DNA of 37,001 bases, from the NCBI RefSeq assembly GCF_025642785.1, contig NZ_JANZKU010000033.1, forward strand, positions 1-37,001, given 5' to 3'. Below the pieces are notes generated by a model that was not told the DNA's origin, did no database searches, and saw only the letters and a list, made by a program, of their open reading frames with translations. How positions within the stretch are numbered: the first letter of the stretch is position 1; each line of letters opens with the position of its first letter. Positions 1 to 8,812 of the stretch are shown here, in pieces. The position numbers and the translations under genes are program-made. Source of the DNA: Pseudomonas sp. RIT-PI-AD (GTDB lineage: Bacteria > Pseudomonadota > Gammaproteobacteria > Pseudomonadales > Pseudomonadaceae).

Positions 1-97
1 GCGAGTGTCGAGTGATGCCGTGCGCATGGACGACGGCGAGTGTCGCCCGTCACCGGGTTCGGGCGAACGTCGGCGGTTGGCGCGCTGGGCGCCTGAG

Positions 98-706
98 TTA
101 GAAGGTCGGTGGGGTGATCATCCAGAGGACGATGGCGTCGGTGTCGCCGGGGTTGCCGTAGCGGTGGGGTTCCTGGCTGGAGAAGCTGAAGCTGTCGCCT
201 TCCTTGAGCTGGAAGTGCCGGTCGCCGACCCAGAGTTCGAAGGTTCCGGCGAGGATGTAGCCGGCTTCTTCGCCCTCGTGGCTGTAGCTTTGCTGGCTGT
301 AGGTGCCGGGCGGGAAGCGCGAGTGGAGGATCTCCAACTGACGGCTGGGTTGCGGGGTGAGCAGTTCGTCGATGATCCCGTCTTCGTAATGCACGCTCAG
401 CCGGCTGTTGCGGCGCACCACGTAGCCGGCGTCGGCGGGGTCCACCGCGCCCTCGCTGGCGAAGAACCACTGGATGGTCACCCCCAGGCTGCGGGCGATG
501 TTGAACAGCGCGGGAATCGAGGGGTAGGCGAGGTTGCGCTCCAGTTGGCTGATGTAGCCGGCGGTGAGGCCGCTCTGCTCGGCCAGCGCGCTGAGGGTCA
601 GGTTCCGCCGTTTACGCAAGCCCCGGATGCGGGTGCCGAGGAAGTGCGTGCCGGGTTCCGCGGAGGATGCGCGGTCGTTGACGTCCGGGGGGGCTTTGCG
701 ACTCAT
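98..706 (-). CDS. XRE-family regulator with C-terminal cupin domain
   Basis: A 202-residue DNA-binding regulator. Residues about 24-80 form a lambda-repressor-like helix-turn-helix (core SALAEQSGLTAGYISQLERN), and residues about 130-195 form a small cupin barrel (SHEGEEAGYILAGTFELWV, then GDSFSFSSQEPHRYGN), the usual ligand-sensing half of this family. An upstream in-frame start at 847 would add 47 low-complexity residues. I chose the ATG at 704-706 because it has an AGGA ribosome site 8 nt upstream and a TAGAAT -10-like box at 736-741 lies between the two starts. XRE-cupin proteins in Pseudomonas mostly repress neighbouring metabolic genes. The nearest targets here are the flavoenzyme gene upstream on the same strand and its divergent solute-binding neighbour. 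The ligand is unknown. I recall a similar trio around PA4985-PA4987 in PAO1, not verified. Confidence 0.9.
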   Translation of the reverse strand: MSRKAPPDVNDRASSAEPGTHFLGTRIRGLRKRRNLTLSALAEQSGLTAGYISQLERNLAYPSIPALFNIARSLGVTIQWFFASEGAVDPADAGYVVRRNSRLSVHYEDGIIDELLTPQPSRQLEILHSRFPPGTYSQQSYSHEGEEAGYILAGTFELWVGDRHFQLKEGDSFSFSSQEPHRYGNPGDTDAIVLWMITPPTF

Positions 707-869
707 GCGGCGATCCTGGCGGCGGGCGAAGCGGCATTCTAAACAAACCGGCCCGCCGCTGCCGACCGTCGAGGCCGAAGCCCGGGCATCGGGCCGATAC
801 GAATGCGCTTTCACAGGCATGACACCGCCACCCCTGGAAACACCCAACCCTACGAGGCGCCCGACCCTT

Positions 870-1370
870 GTGGGAGCGATTCATCCACGACTGCCAGCGC
901 CCAGGCCACGAAGCTGCCTGGGCTATCCCGAAAGCCTCGCGAACGAATTCGCCGCCACCCATGCAAGCCCATGAAACGCCGCCATCTCGCGAGGCACTCG
1001 CCCCCGTGGGAGCGGATTCATCCGCGCGCTGCCAGCGCCCAAGCCACGAAGTTGCCTGGGTGATCCCAAAAGCTTCGCGAACGAATTCGCCGCCACCCAT
1101 GCAAGCCCATGAAACGCCGCCATCTCGCGAGGCACTCGCCCCCGTGGGAGCGGATTCATCCGCGACGGCCAGCGCCCAGGCCACGAAGTTGCCTGGGCTA
1201 TCCCGAAAGCTTCGCGAATGACTTCGCTCCCACCATGCAAGCCCATGAAACGCCGCCATCTCGCGAGGCACTCGCCCCTGTGGGAGCGGATTCATCCGCG
1301 CGCTGCCAGCGCCCAGGCCACGAAGTTGCCTGGGCTATCCCGAAAGCCTCGCGAATGACTTCGCTCCCAC
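870..1370. repeat. Tandem array of four REPIN-like elements
   Basis: Four copies begin at 870, 1006, 1144 and 1280 (period 136-138 bp). Each opens with a REP-like half (GTGGGAGCGGATTCATCCGC in copies 2-4) and closes with the inverted half (GCGAATGACTTCGCTCCCAC in copies 3 and 4; a degraded form in copies 1 and 2), so each copy of about 90 bp folds as a long hairpin. Three linkers of 45 bp at 961-1005, 1099-1143 and 1235-1279 are identical except for their last base, which points to tandem duplication of a REPIN plus linker. The array fills most of the 700-bp gap between the flavoenzyme and the regulator. The remainder (707-869 and 1371-1409) holds the regulator's promoter and otherwise nothing I recognise. 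Confidence 0.9.
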
Positions 1371-1409
1371 AACGACAGGGGCGCGTTCCCGTGGGGGCAG
1401 TCCGCGACA

Positions 1410-3359
1410 TCAGATCGCCCAGGCCGCCTTCAGGCCTTCGTAGATGGCTTCCTCCGCGGTGCGTGGCGCCAGGCAGTCGCCGATGCGCTGGTAGGCCACC
1501 AGGCCTTCCAGTTCGCCGGCCAGGCTGTCCACCGACTGGTGGCCCTGGCACAGCACCAGGGTGTCGATGTCCTCGAAGATCAGCGGTTCGCCGCTGGCGG
1601 TGTGTTGCATGTACACGGTGCTGTCGTCGCAGCCGTAGAGGCGCGCATAGGGGGTGATGGCGATGCCCAGCCGATGCAGCTCGCCGACCATATGGTCGCG
1701 CACGTAGAGCGGCAGGTTCTCGCCGCAGTGGGTGCCGTTCACCGCCAGCTGTGCGCGGTGGCCGTCGCGGGTCAGCCGTTCGGCGATGCCCGGGCCTATC
1801 CAGTCGCAGCGCCAGTCGACCACCAGGACCGAGCGGCCGACCTGCGCCTCGCCGCGCAATACCTGCCACGCATCCACCACCTGCAAGGTGCCGGCGCGTT
1901 CGAAGGGCGGCCAGTAAGGCTCGGCTCCGGTGGCGACGATCACCAGGTCGGGGCGCTCGCGCTCCACCAGCGCGCGGTCTACCCGCGTGTGGCGGCGCAC
2001 CTGGACGCCGGCCCGCTCCATTTCCCGTTGCAGGTTGGTGGAGGCGCCGCCGAATTCGCTGCGCCGCGGTAGCAGTTGCGCCAGCTGGATCTGCCCGCCG
2101 AGCTGCGCGCTGGCCTCGCAGAGGGTCACGTCGTGACCCCGTTGCGCCGCCACTGCCGCGGCTTTCATGCCGGCCGGTCCGCCGCCGGCGACCAGCACGC
2201 GCTTGCGCGGGCGCGGCGTCGCGGCGTGTCCGTAGAGCAGTTCGCGGCCGGTCTCCGGGTGCTGGATGCAGGAGATCGGGTAGCCGCGATGGAAGTGGCC
2301 GATGCACGCCTGGTTGCAGGCGATGCAGGCGCGCACGTCGTCGCTGCGGCCAGCGCCGGCCTTGTTCGGCATCTCGGGGTCGCAGATCAGTGCGCGGGTC
2401 ATGCCGCAGACGTCGGCCTGGCCTTGGGCGACGATCTGCTCGGCTTCCTGGGGCTGGTTGATCCGCCCGGTGACGAACAGCGGAATCGCCAGGCGTGCCT
2501 TGAACAGCGCCGCGGTGGGCGCGAGATAGGCAGCGCCCACCGCCATCGGCGGGGCGATGTGCACCGCGCCGCCGAGGGACGCGGAGGTGCCGGCGACGAT
2601 GTGCACGTAGTCCAGTTCGCCTTGCAGGGCCTGTACCGCGTGCAGCGACTCGTCCTCGGTGAGGCCCTCGGGGTCGCGTTCGTCGGCGGAGATCCGCAGG
2701 CCGACGATGAAGTCGTTGCCGGTCGCCGCACGGATCGCGCCGAGCACTTCGCGGAGGAAGCGCAGGCGTGCCTCGAGGTCGCCGTTGTAGGCGTCCTCGC
2801 GGCGGTTCAGCCGTGGATTGAGGAACTGCGCCGGCAGGTAGCCGTGGCTGGCCACCACTTCCACGCCATCCAGTCCGGCCCGGTGCAGACGCCGCGCGGC
2901 GCTGGCATAGCCGGCGACGATCTCGTCGATCATCGCTTGCTCCAGGGCCCGCGGCATCACCCGGAAACGCTCGTTGGGCGCGGCGGAGGCGGAGTAGGCC
3001 ACGGCCAGCAGGCCATCGGCGGACTCCATGATCTCGCGGCCGGGGTGGAAGACCTGGGACAGCACCAGGGCGCCTTGCGCGTGGCAGACCTCGGCGAGGC
3101 GCCGATAACCCTCGATGCAGGCGTCGTCGGTGGCCATCAGCACGTGGGAGGTGTAGCGCGCGCTGTCGTGGACGCCGGCGACTTGCAGCACGATCAGGCC
3201 GGCACCGCCCTCGGCCCGGGCCCGGTGGTAGGCGATGAGTGGCGCGTTGACCAGGTTGTCGGTGGGCATCGACGTGTCGTGCCCGCTGGACATGATCCGG
3301 TTCTTCAGGCGCTTGCCGCGGATCTGCAAAGGGCTGAACAGGTGCGGGAAAGCGTTCAT
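1410..3359 (-). CDS. Trimethylamine-dehydrogenase-like FMN/4Fe-4S/FAD oxidoreductase
   Basis: A 649-residue cytoplasmic flavoenzyme of the NADH:flavin oxidoreductase (old yellow enzyme) superfamily, long form. Residues about 1-335 are the FMN TIM barrel (SHGYLPAQFLNPRLNRR). Residues about 343-362 carry a Cys cluster CX2CX3CX11C expected to bind 4Fe-4S. From about 385 an ADP-binding fold (VLVAGGGPAGMKAA) starts the nucleotide/FAD part. This architecture is shared by trimethylamine and histamine dehydrogenases, dimethylglycine and N-methylproline demethylases, and 2,4-dienoyl-CoA reductases. The N-terminal segment (NRIMSSGHDTSMPTDN) has no Cys where trimethylamine dehydrogenase attaches FMN, so the flavin is probably non-covalent. 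Demethylation of an N-methyl amine or betaine is a reasonable guess; the substrate cannot be read from sequence. It is transcribed away from the solute-binding gene. Confidence 0.88.
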   Translation of the reverse strand: MNAFPHLFSPLQIRGKRLKNRIMSSGHDTSMPTDNLVNAPLIAYHRARAEGGAGLIVLQVAGVHDSARYTSHVLMATDDACIEGYRRLAEVCHAQGALVLSQVFHPGREIMESADGLLAVAYSASAAPNERFRVMPRALEQAMIDEIVAGYASAARRLHRAGLDGVEVVASHGYLPAQFLNPRLNRREDAYNGDLEARLRFLREVLGAIRAATGNDFIVGLRISADERDPEGLTEDESLHAVQALQGELDYVHIVAGTSASLGGAVHIAPPMAVGAAYLAPTAALFKARLAIPLFVTGRINQPQEAEQIVAQGQADVCGMTRALICDPEMPNKAGAGRSDDVRACIACNQACIGHFHRGYPISCIQHPETGRELLYGHAATPRPRKRVLVAGGGPAGMKAAAVAAQRGHDVTLCEASAQLGGQIQLAQLLPRRSEFGGASTNLQREMERAGVQVRRHTRVDRALVERERPDLVIVATGAEPYWPPFERAGTLQVVDAWQVLRGEAQVGRSVLVVDWRCDWIGPGIAERLTRDGHRAQLAVNGTHCGENLPLYVRDHMVGELHRLGIAITPYARLYGCDDSTVYMQHTASGEPLIFEDIDTLVLCQGHQSVDSLAGELEGLVAYQRIGDCLAPRTAEEAIYEGLKAAWAI

Positions 3360-3427
3360 CGAGGCGTGCGTCCTTTTTTGTTCTGGGTAGGGTCGACGGC
3401 TGTCTTCACCGTCTCACAATAACCGAT

Positions 3428-3447
3428 GTAAATTTACCTAAAGTAAA
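3428..3447. promoter_or_regulatory. Candidate operator/promoter region between flavoenzyme and solute-binding gene
   Basis: In an AT-rich island of otherwise GC-rich DNA, a perfect palindrome GTAAATTTAC (3428-3437) is followed by TTTAC-N5-GTAAA (3433-3447), giving three alternating GTAAA half-sites. On the minus strand TTGATT, a 17-nt spacer and TTACAT form a plausible sigma-70 promoter for the flavoenzyme, and the half-sites cover its spacer and -10. This is where a repressor such as the nearby XRE-cupin protein would be expected to bind. Binding is inferred only. Confidence 0.5.
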
Positions 3448-3552
3448 AAATCAACTTGTTTTTTTAATGGCCGCTGGGTAGTTTTCAAGCGAACCCGCGT
3501 AAAAAAGCGGGCCTCCGCGACGTGCTCCACAACAACAAGAAAGGAGATGCGC

Positions 3553-3690
3553 ATGAACCCTTGTCAGCGGTTTCGATCCGTCCTGCCCGCCGTCCCGGTC
3601 GTTTCCGGTCACGGCGCCCTTGTCACCCCTCGCGCCCAGGTGCCGGACCCGGTCTCCGGCAGGCCGTCGGTGGGAGGGCGTTCGCTATGA
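3553..3690 (+). CDS. Possible 45-residue leader ORF coupled to the solute-binding gene
   Basis: A short ORF with a near-consensus ribosome site (AAGGAG at 3541-3546, 6 nt before the ATG). It encodes 45 residues starting MNPCQRFRSVLPAVPVVSG, with no recognisable domain. Its TGA stop overlaps the ATG of the solute-binding gene (ATGA at 3687-3690), so the two are arranged for translational coupling. It could be a regulatory leader peptide, a genuine small protein or a decayed gene end. Its ribosome site is better than that of the downstream gene, which is the main reason to list it. Confidence 0.4.
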   Translation: MNPCQRFRSVLPAVPVVSGHGALVTPRAQVPDPVSGRPSVGGRSL

Positions 3691-4727
3691 GTCGCGCACG
3701 AACGCTATCGCCCTGGCTGATGGCCCTCGGGCTGGGATTCGGTGCGGCTCAGGCGGCCGAGAGCATGGTCATCGTCGGGTATGGCGGAGCCGGCCAGAAG
3801 GCCCAGGAAGCGGCATTCTTCCAACCCTTCAGCGCCCGCTCCGGGGTCGAGGTGGTGCAGGGCGAGTACAACGGCGAAATGGCGCGGGTCAAGGTGATGG
3901 CCGATACCGGCCATGCCGACTGGGACCTGGTGCAGATCGAAGGGCCCGACCTCGCCCGCGGGTGCGACGAGGGTCTGTTCGAACGCCTCGACTGGAAGGC
4001 CCTCGGCGGCGAGGAACAGTTGATTCCGAACGCCGCCCGCGAGTGCGGAGCCGCCGCGCTGGTCTGGGGCGTCGCCATCGGCTACGACGCCGACGCACTC
4101 AAGCCGGCGCCGACCTCCTGGGCGGATTTCTGGGACGTGAAGAAATTCCCCGGCAAGCGCGGGCTGCGCAAGCGGGCCGTGTACAACCTGGAGTTCGCCC
4201 TGCTGGCCGACGGGGTGGCGCGCGAGGACGTCTACCGCCTGCTCGGCACCGAGGCCGGCGTGGCGCGCGCGTTCGCCAAGCTCGGCGAGCTGAAGCCCTA
4301 CATTCAGTGGTGGGAAGCCGGCGCGCAGCCGGCGCAATGGCTGGCGGCGGGGGACGTGGTGATGACCTCGACCTACACCGGACGCATCGCCGACGCCCAC
4401 AAGGATGGGCGTAACCTGGCGCTGGCCTGGCTGGGCAGCCTCTACGGCATGGACTATTGGGCGATCATCAAGGGCTCGGCCCACGTCAAGGCAGCCAAGG
4501 ACTTCATCGCCTTCGCCAACCAGGCCGACGCCCAGGTGGATTACGTCGGGCACATCCCCTATGGGCCGACCAACCGGCAGGCCGCGGAGCGCCTGGACCC
4601 GCAGTTGGCGAGCTGGGTACCCACCTCGTCGGCCAACCTGGCGGTCGGGCTGGCGATGGACGACGAGTTCTGGGCCGACCATGGCGAGGAGCTGGAAGAG
4701 CGTTTCAATGCCTGGGCGGCGCAGTGA
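3687..4727 (+). CDS. Periplasmic solute-binding protein, PotD/PotF-like
   Basis: A 346-residue extracellular solute-binding protein (family 1, polyamine/iron type). The ATG at 3687 is chosen over the longer frame from 3522 because it opens directly into a signal peptide (MSRARTLSPWLMALGLGFGA, cleavage predicted after AQA at residue 23) and follows GGAGG at 3673. The mature part resembles spermidine/putrescine-binding proteins: an early segment IVGYGGAGQKAQEAAF, the DWDLVQIEGPDL region and a C-terminal hinge QVDYVGHIPYGPTNRQ. No permease or ATPase genes lie beside it, so it is an orphan receptor here; it may serve a transporter elsewhere or deliver substrate for the divergent flavoenzyme. The ligand (polyamine, amine or betaine) is inference. 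Confidence 0.85.
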   Translation: MSRARTLSPWLMALGLGFGAAQAAESMVIVGYGGAGQKAQEAAFFQPFSARSGVEVVQGEYNGEMARVKVMADTGHADWDLVQIEGPDLARGCDEGLFERLDWKALGGEEQLIPNAARECGAAALVWGVAIGYDADALKPAPTSWADFWDVKKFPGKRGLRKRAVYNLEFALLADGVAREDVYRLLGTEAGVARAFAKLGELKPYIQWWEAGAQPAQWLAAGDVVMTSTYTGRIADAHKDGRNLALAWLGSLYGMDYWAIIKGSAHVKAAKDFIAFANQADAQVDYVGHIPYGPTNRQAAERLDPQLASWVPTSSANLAVGLAMDDEFWADHGEELEERFNAWAAQ

Positions 4728-4803
4728 GCGCGGTTGGCCAAGGGGCTGCGCCGGAGGGCTTCGATAAGGGGTAGCGCCGTTGCCGGGGATCGACGCGGCA
4801 TGA

Positions 4804-4829
4804 AAAAGCCCGGCATCGGCCGGGCTTTT
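4804..4829. terminator. Bidirectional intrinsic terminator
   Basis: Perfect stem AAAAGCCCGG / CCGGGCTTTT with a 6-nt loop, lying between two convergent genes (solute-binding protein and TolC-family channel). The A-tract on one side and T-tract on the other let it terminate transcription from both directions. Confidence 0.85.
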
Positions 4830-4836
4830 CTTCGTC

Positions 4837-6279
4837 TCAGTAGTCGGACATGCCGCGCTGCTTCTGCTCCTCGGCGGCCTTGGCCAGGTCCGGCGGGAGG
4901 AAATCCTTGTCCGGGTTGTAGTCCGGCTTGAGGAAGTTGGCCAGGGCCTCGAGATCGGCCGGGCTGAGGGTGCCGGCGGCCTGCTTCAGGCGCAGGTTGT
5001 CGAGGATGTAGTCGTAACGCGCGTTGTTGTAGTCGCGCACGGTCGCATAGAGCTGACGCTGCGCGTTGAGCACGTCGACGATGTTGCGGGTGCCGACCTG
5101 GTAGCCGATCTCGGTGGCTTCCACCGCGCTCTGGTTGGAGATGATCGACTGCCGGCGCGCCTTGACCTGCTCCACGTCGGTATTCACCGCGCGGTGATAG
5201 TCGCGGGTGTTCTGCACCACGGTGCGGCGCAGCCCTTCGCGCTGCTGCTCGGTCTGGTTCAGCCGCTGGTAGGCCTCGCGCACCTGGGAACTGGTCAGGC
5301 CGCCGCTGTAGATCGGGATGTTCAGTTGCAGGCCGATGGTGCGCTGTTCGACGTCGCTGCCGTAGCGCACCGGGCTGACGCCGGTGTTGCTGAAACCGAG
5401 GGCGTCGTTGTCGCCCTTCTGGTAGCTGGCCACCGCGTCCAGGGTCGGCGCGTGTCCGGCCTTGCGTTGGCGCAGGGTTTCCTCGGCGGCGTCGACGGCG
5501 AAATTGCTCGCCTGCAGGTTGAGGTTCTGCTGGGCGGCGGTGTCCACCCAGGCCTTGGCATCGTTGGGCGAGGGCACCACCACCGGCAAGGTGTGGCGGA
5601 TGCCTTCCAGGGAGTTGTATTCGCGGTTGGTCAGGGTGACCAGGGCCTGGAAGGCGTCTTCCACGCTGCGCTCGGCGATGATCCGCGCGGCGCGGGCGTT
5701 GTCGAAGCCGGCCTGGGCCTCCAGCACGTCGGTCTTGTCCGACAGGCCGACGTCGAAGCGTTCGTTGGACTGGTCGAGCTGGCGCTTGAACGCCGCTTCC
5801 TCGGCCTTGGTCGCGGCCATGTTGTCCTGGGCACGGAGCACGGCGAAGTAGTGCTCGGCGGTTTGCAGGATCAGGTTCTGCGAGGTCGCGGAGAATTGCA
5901 GGCCGGCCTGTTCGCTGGTGGCCTGGGCGGCTTGCAGCTGGAACCAGCGGTCGGCGCGGAAGATCGGCTGGCTGAGGTTGGCCTGGTAGACGATGCCGCT
6001 GCGGCTGCTGGTGACCGAGGGCTCGTCCAGTTTGGTGCGGGTGTCGGTGCTGCTGGCGCCGCCGGAGATCTGCGGCAGCAGGCCGGAACGCGCCTGGGGC
6101 ACGATTTCGCGGGTGGCTTCGAGGTCGGCGCGGGCGGCCGCGAGGTCGGCGTTGTTCTTGACGGCATCCTGATAGACGGTCACCAGGTCGGTCCTGGCTG
6201 ACAGCGGGGCTTCTGCCGCCTGGAGCGCGCCCGAAAAGGCGGAGGCCACGGCGATAGCCAGGGAAAGTCTGCGCAGCAT
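4837..6279 (-). CDS. TolC-family outer-membrane channel (OpmH-like)
   Basis: A 480-residue TolC-type exit duct: it forms trimers spanning the outer membrane and periplasm and docks with type I secretion and RND efflux pumps. A signal peptide (MLRRLSLAIAVASAFSGALQ, cleavage near residue 21) precedes two repeats of the outer-membrane efflux protein family, for example ARADLEATREIVPQARSGLL early and QLNIPIYSGGLTSSQVREAY in the second half. Length and repeats match TolC homologues. AGGATC 7 nt upstream of the ATG serves as ribosome site. I recall opmH (PA4974) beside thiC in P. aeruginosa, which fits this position. It is a single gene with its own promoter and no adjacent pump components, so it is probably a shared channel. 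Confidence 0.9.
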   Translation of the reverse strand: MLRRLSLAIAVASAFSGALQAAEAPLSARTDLVTVYQDAVKNNADLAAARADLEATREIVPQARSGLLPQISGGASSTDTRTKLDEPSVTSSRSGIVYQANLSQPIFRADRWFQLQAAQATSEQAGLQFSATSQNLILQTAEHYFAVLRAQDNMAATKAEEAAFKRQLDQSNERFDVGLSDKTDVLEAQAGFDNARAARIIAERSVEDAFQALVTLTNREYNSLEGIRHTLPVVVPSPNDAKAWVDTAAQQNLNLQASNFAVDAAEETLRQRKAGHAPTLDAVASYQKGDNDALGFSNTGVSPVRYGSDVEQRTIGLQLNIPIYSGGLTSSQVREAYQRLNQTEQQREGLRRTVVQNTRDYHRAVNTDVEQVKARRQSIISNQSAVEATEIGYQVGTRNIVDVLNAQRQLYATVRDYNNARYDYILDNLRLKQAAGTLSPADLEALANFLKPDYNPDKDFLPPDLAKAAEEQKQRGMSDY

Positions 6280-6370
6280 GCGGTGATCCTAGGGTTGGAC
6301 GAAATTGGACAAGGCTAAGGGGCGCGGCGGGAGGGGTCAAGGCGCCCTTGAGGCGCGGTGAGTGTAGTTT

Positions 6371-6400
6371 GCAATAAGCTATGTTGCCTCGCCGCAACAA
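6371..6400 (-). promoter_or_regulatory. Candidate promoter of the TolC-family gene with inverted repeat
   Basis: On the minus strand TTGTTG (6395-6400), an 18-nt spacer and TATTGC (6371-6376) form a possible sigma-70 promoter. A perfect inverted repeat TGTTGC-N6-GCAACA (6382-6399) overlaps the -35 and the spacer, where a repressor could act. Confidence 0.35.
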
Positions 6401-6472
6401 TCCGCTCGCCCGTGGCCGCGCGGGGTTCGCGAGGCCATCGCGACGGTCCGGTCACGGTTTGGCCTCCGCGGG

Positions 6473-6501
6473 TTGGTTTATCCCCGGGCCTTGATTAGAC
6501 T
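6473..6501 (+). promoter_or_regulatory. Sigma-70 promoter of thiC
   Basis: TTGGTT at 6473-6478, a 17-nt spacer and TAGACT at 6496-6501. The predicted start near 6508 falls just before the first stem of the TPP riboswitch, which supports the assignment. Confidence 0.65.
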
Positions 6502-6510
6502 GCGGGGGTT

Positions 6511-8575
<2,065 letters not shown>

Positions 8576-8603
8576 GCGCGTTTGGCTGGATGCACTTCGC
8601 GGG

Positions 8604-8642
8604 GAGGCCCCGACCACGGGCCGCCCCGGGGCCAGGGGCCTC
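8604..8642. other. GC-rich hairpin downstream of thiC
   Basis: GAGGCCCC (8604-8611) and GGGGCCTC (8635-8642) form a perfect 8-bp inverted repeat with a 23-nt loop that contains its own CCCCGGGG palindrome. There is no T-tract, so it may stabilise or end the thiC transcript only with help from Rho. Confidence 0.35.
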
Positions 8643-8656
8643 ATGCCGATGATGAG

Positions 8657-8745
8657 GCGGGAGCGAATTCATTCGCGAGGCTTTTGGGATAGTCCGGGCG
8701 GGTTCGCTGCCCGGGCGTTGGCAGTCGCGGACGAATCCGCACCCA
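8657..8745 (-). repeat. Single REPIN-like element
   Basis: About 89 bp that align along their length with the reverse complement of the REPIN units at 870-1370 (GGGAGCGAATTCATTCGCGA at one end, CGGACGAATCCGCACCC at the other, with a GGGATAGTCC / CTGCCCGGGCG core). It is therefore the same family inserted in opposite orientation, between thiC and the permease gene. Confidence 0.85.
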
Positions 8746-8812
8746 TGGGGTGGCGCGCGTGCGGGGCGGTTCGTTCGCTCGGCATTACTTTGGCTTTTCT
8801 GAGATCACGCCT

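Noticed and set aside
612-1295. Several open frames on both strands in 600-1660 with internal protein repeats
   Set aside because: They translate the REPIN array; the peptide repeats only reflect the DNA repeats.
870-1370. Regularly spaced repeats suggesting a CRISPR array
   Set aside because: Period is 136-138 bp, both repeat and 'spacer' are conserved, and each unit is a REP hairpin; no cas genes.
2076-3422. Open frame of 448 codons opposite the flavoenzyme gene
   Set aside because: Antisense shadow of a GC-rich gene; low-complexity Ala/Gly/Arg composition and no domain.
3494-3511. CCCGC/GCGGG hairpin as a terminator
   Set aside because: Short stem with no T-tract in either direction and located in a divergent promoter region.
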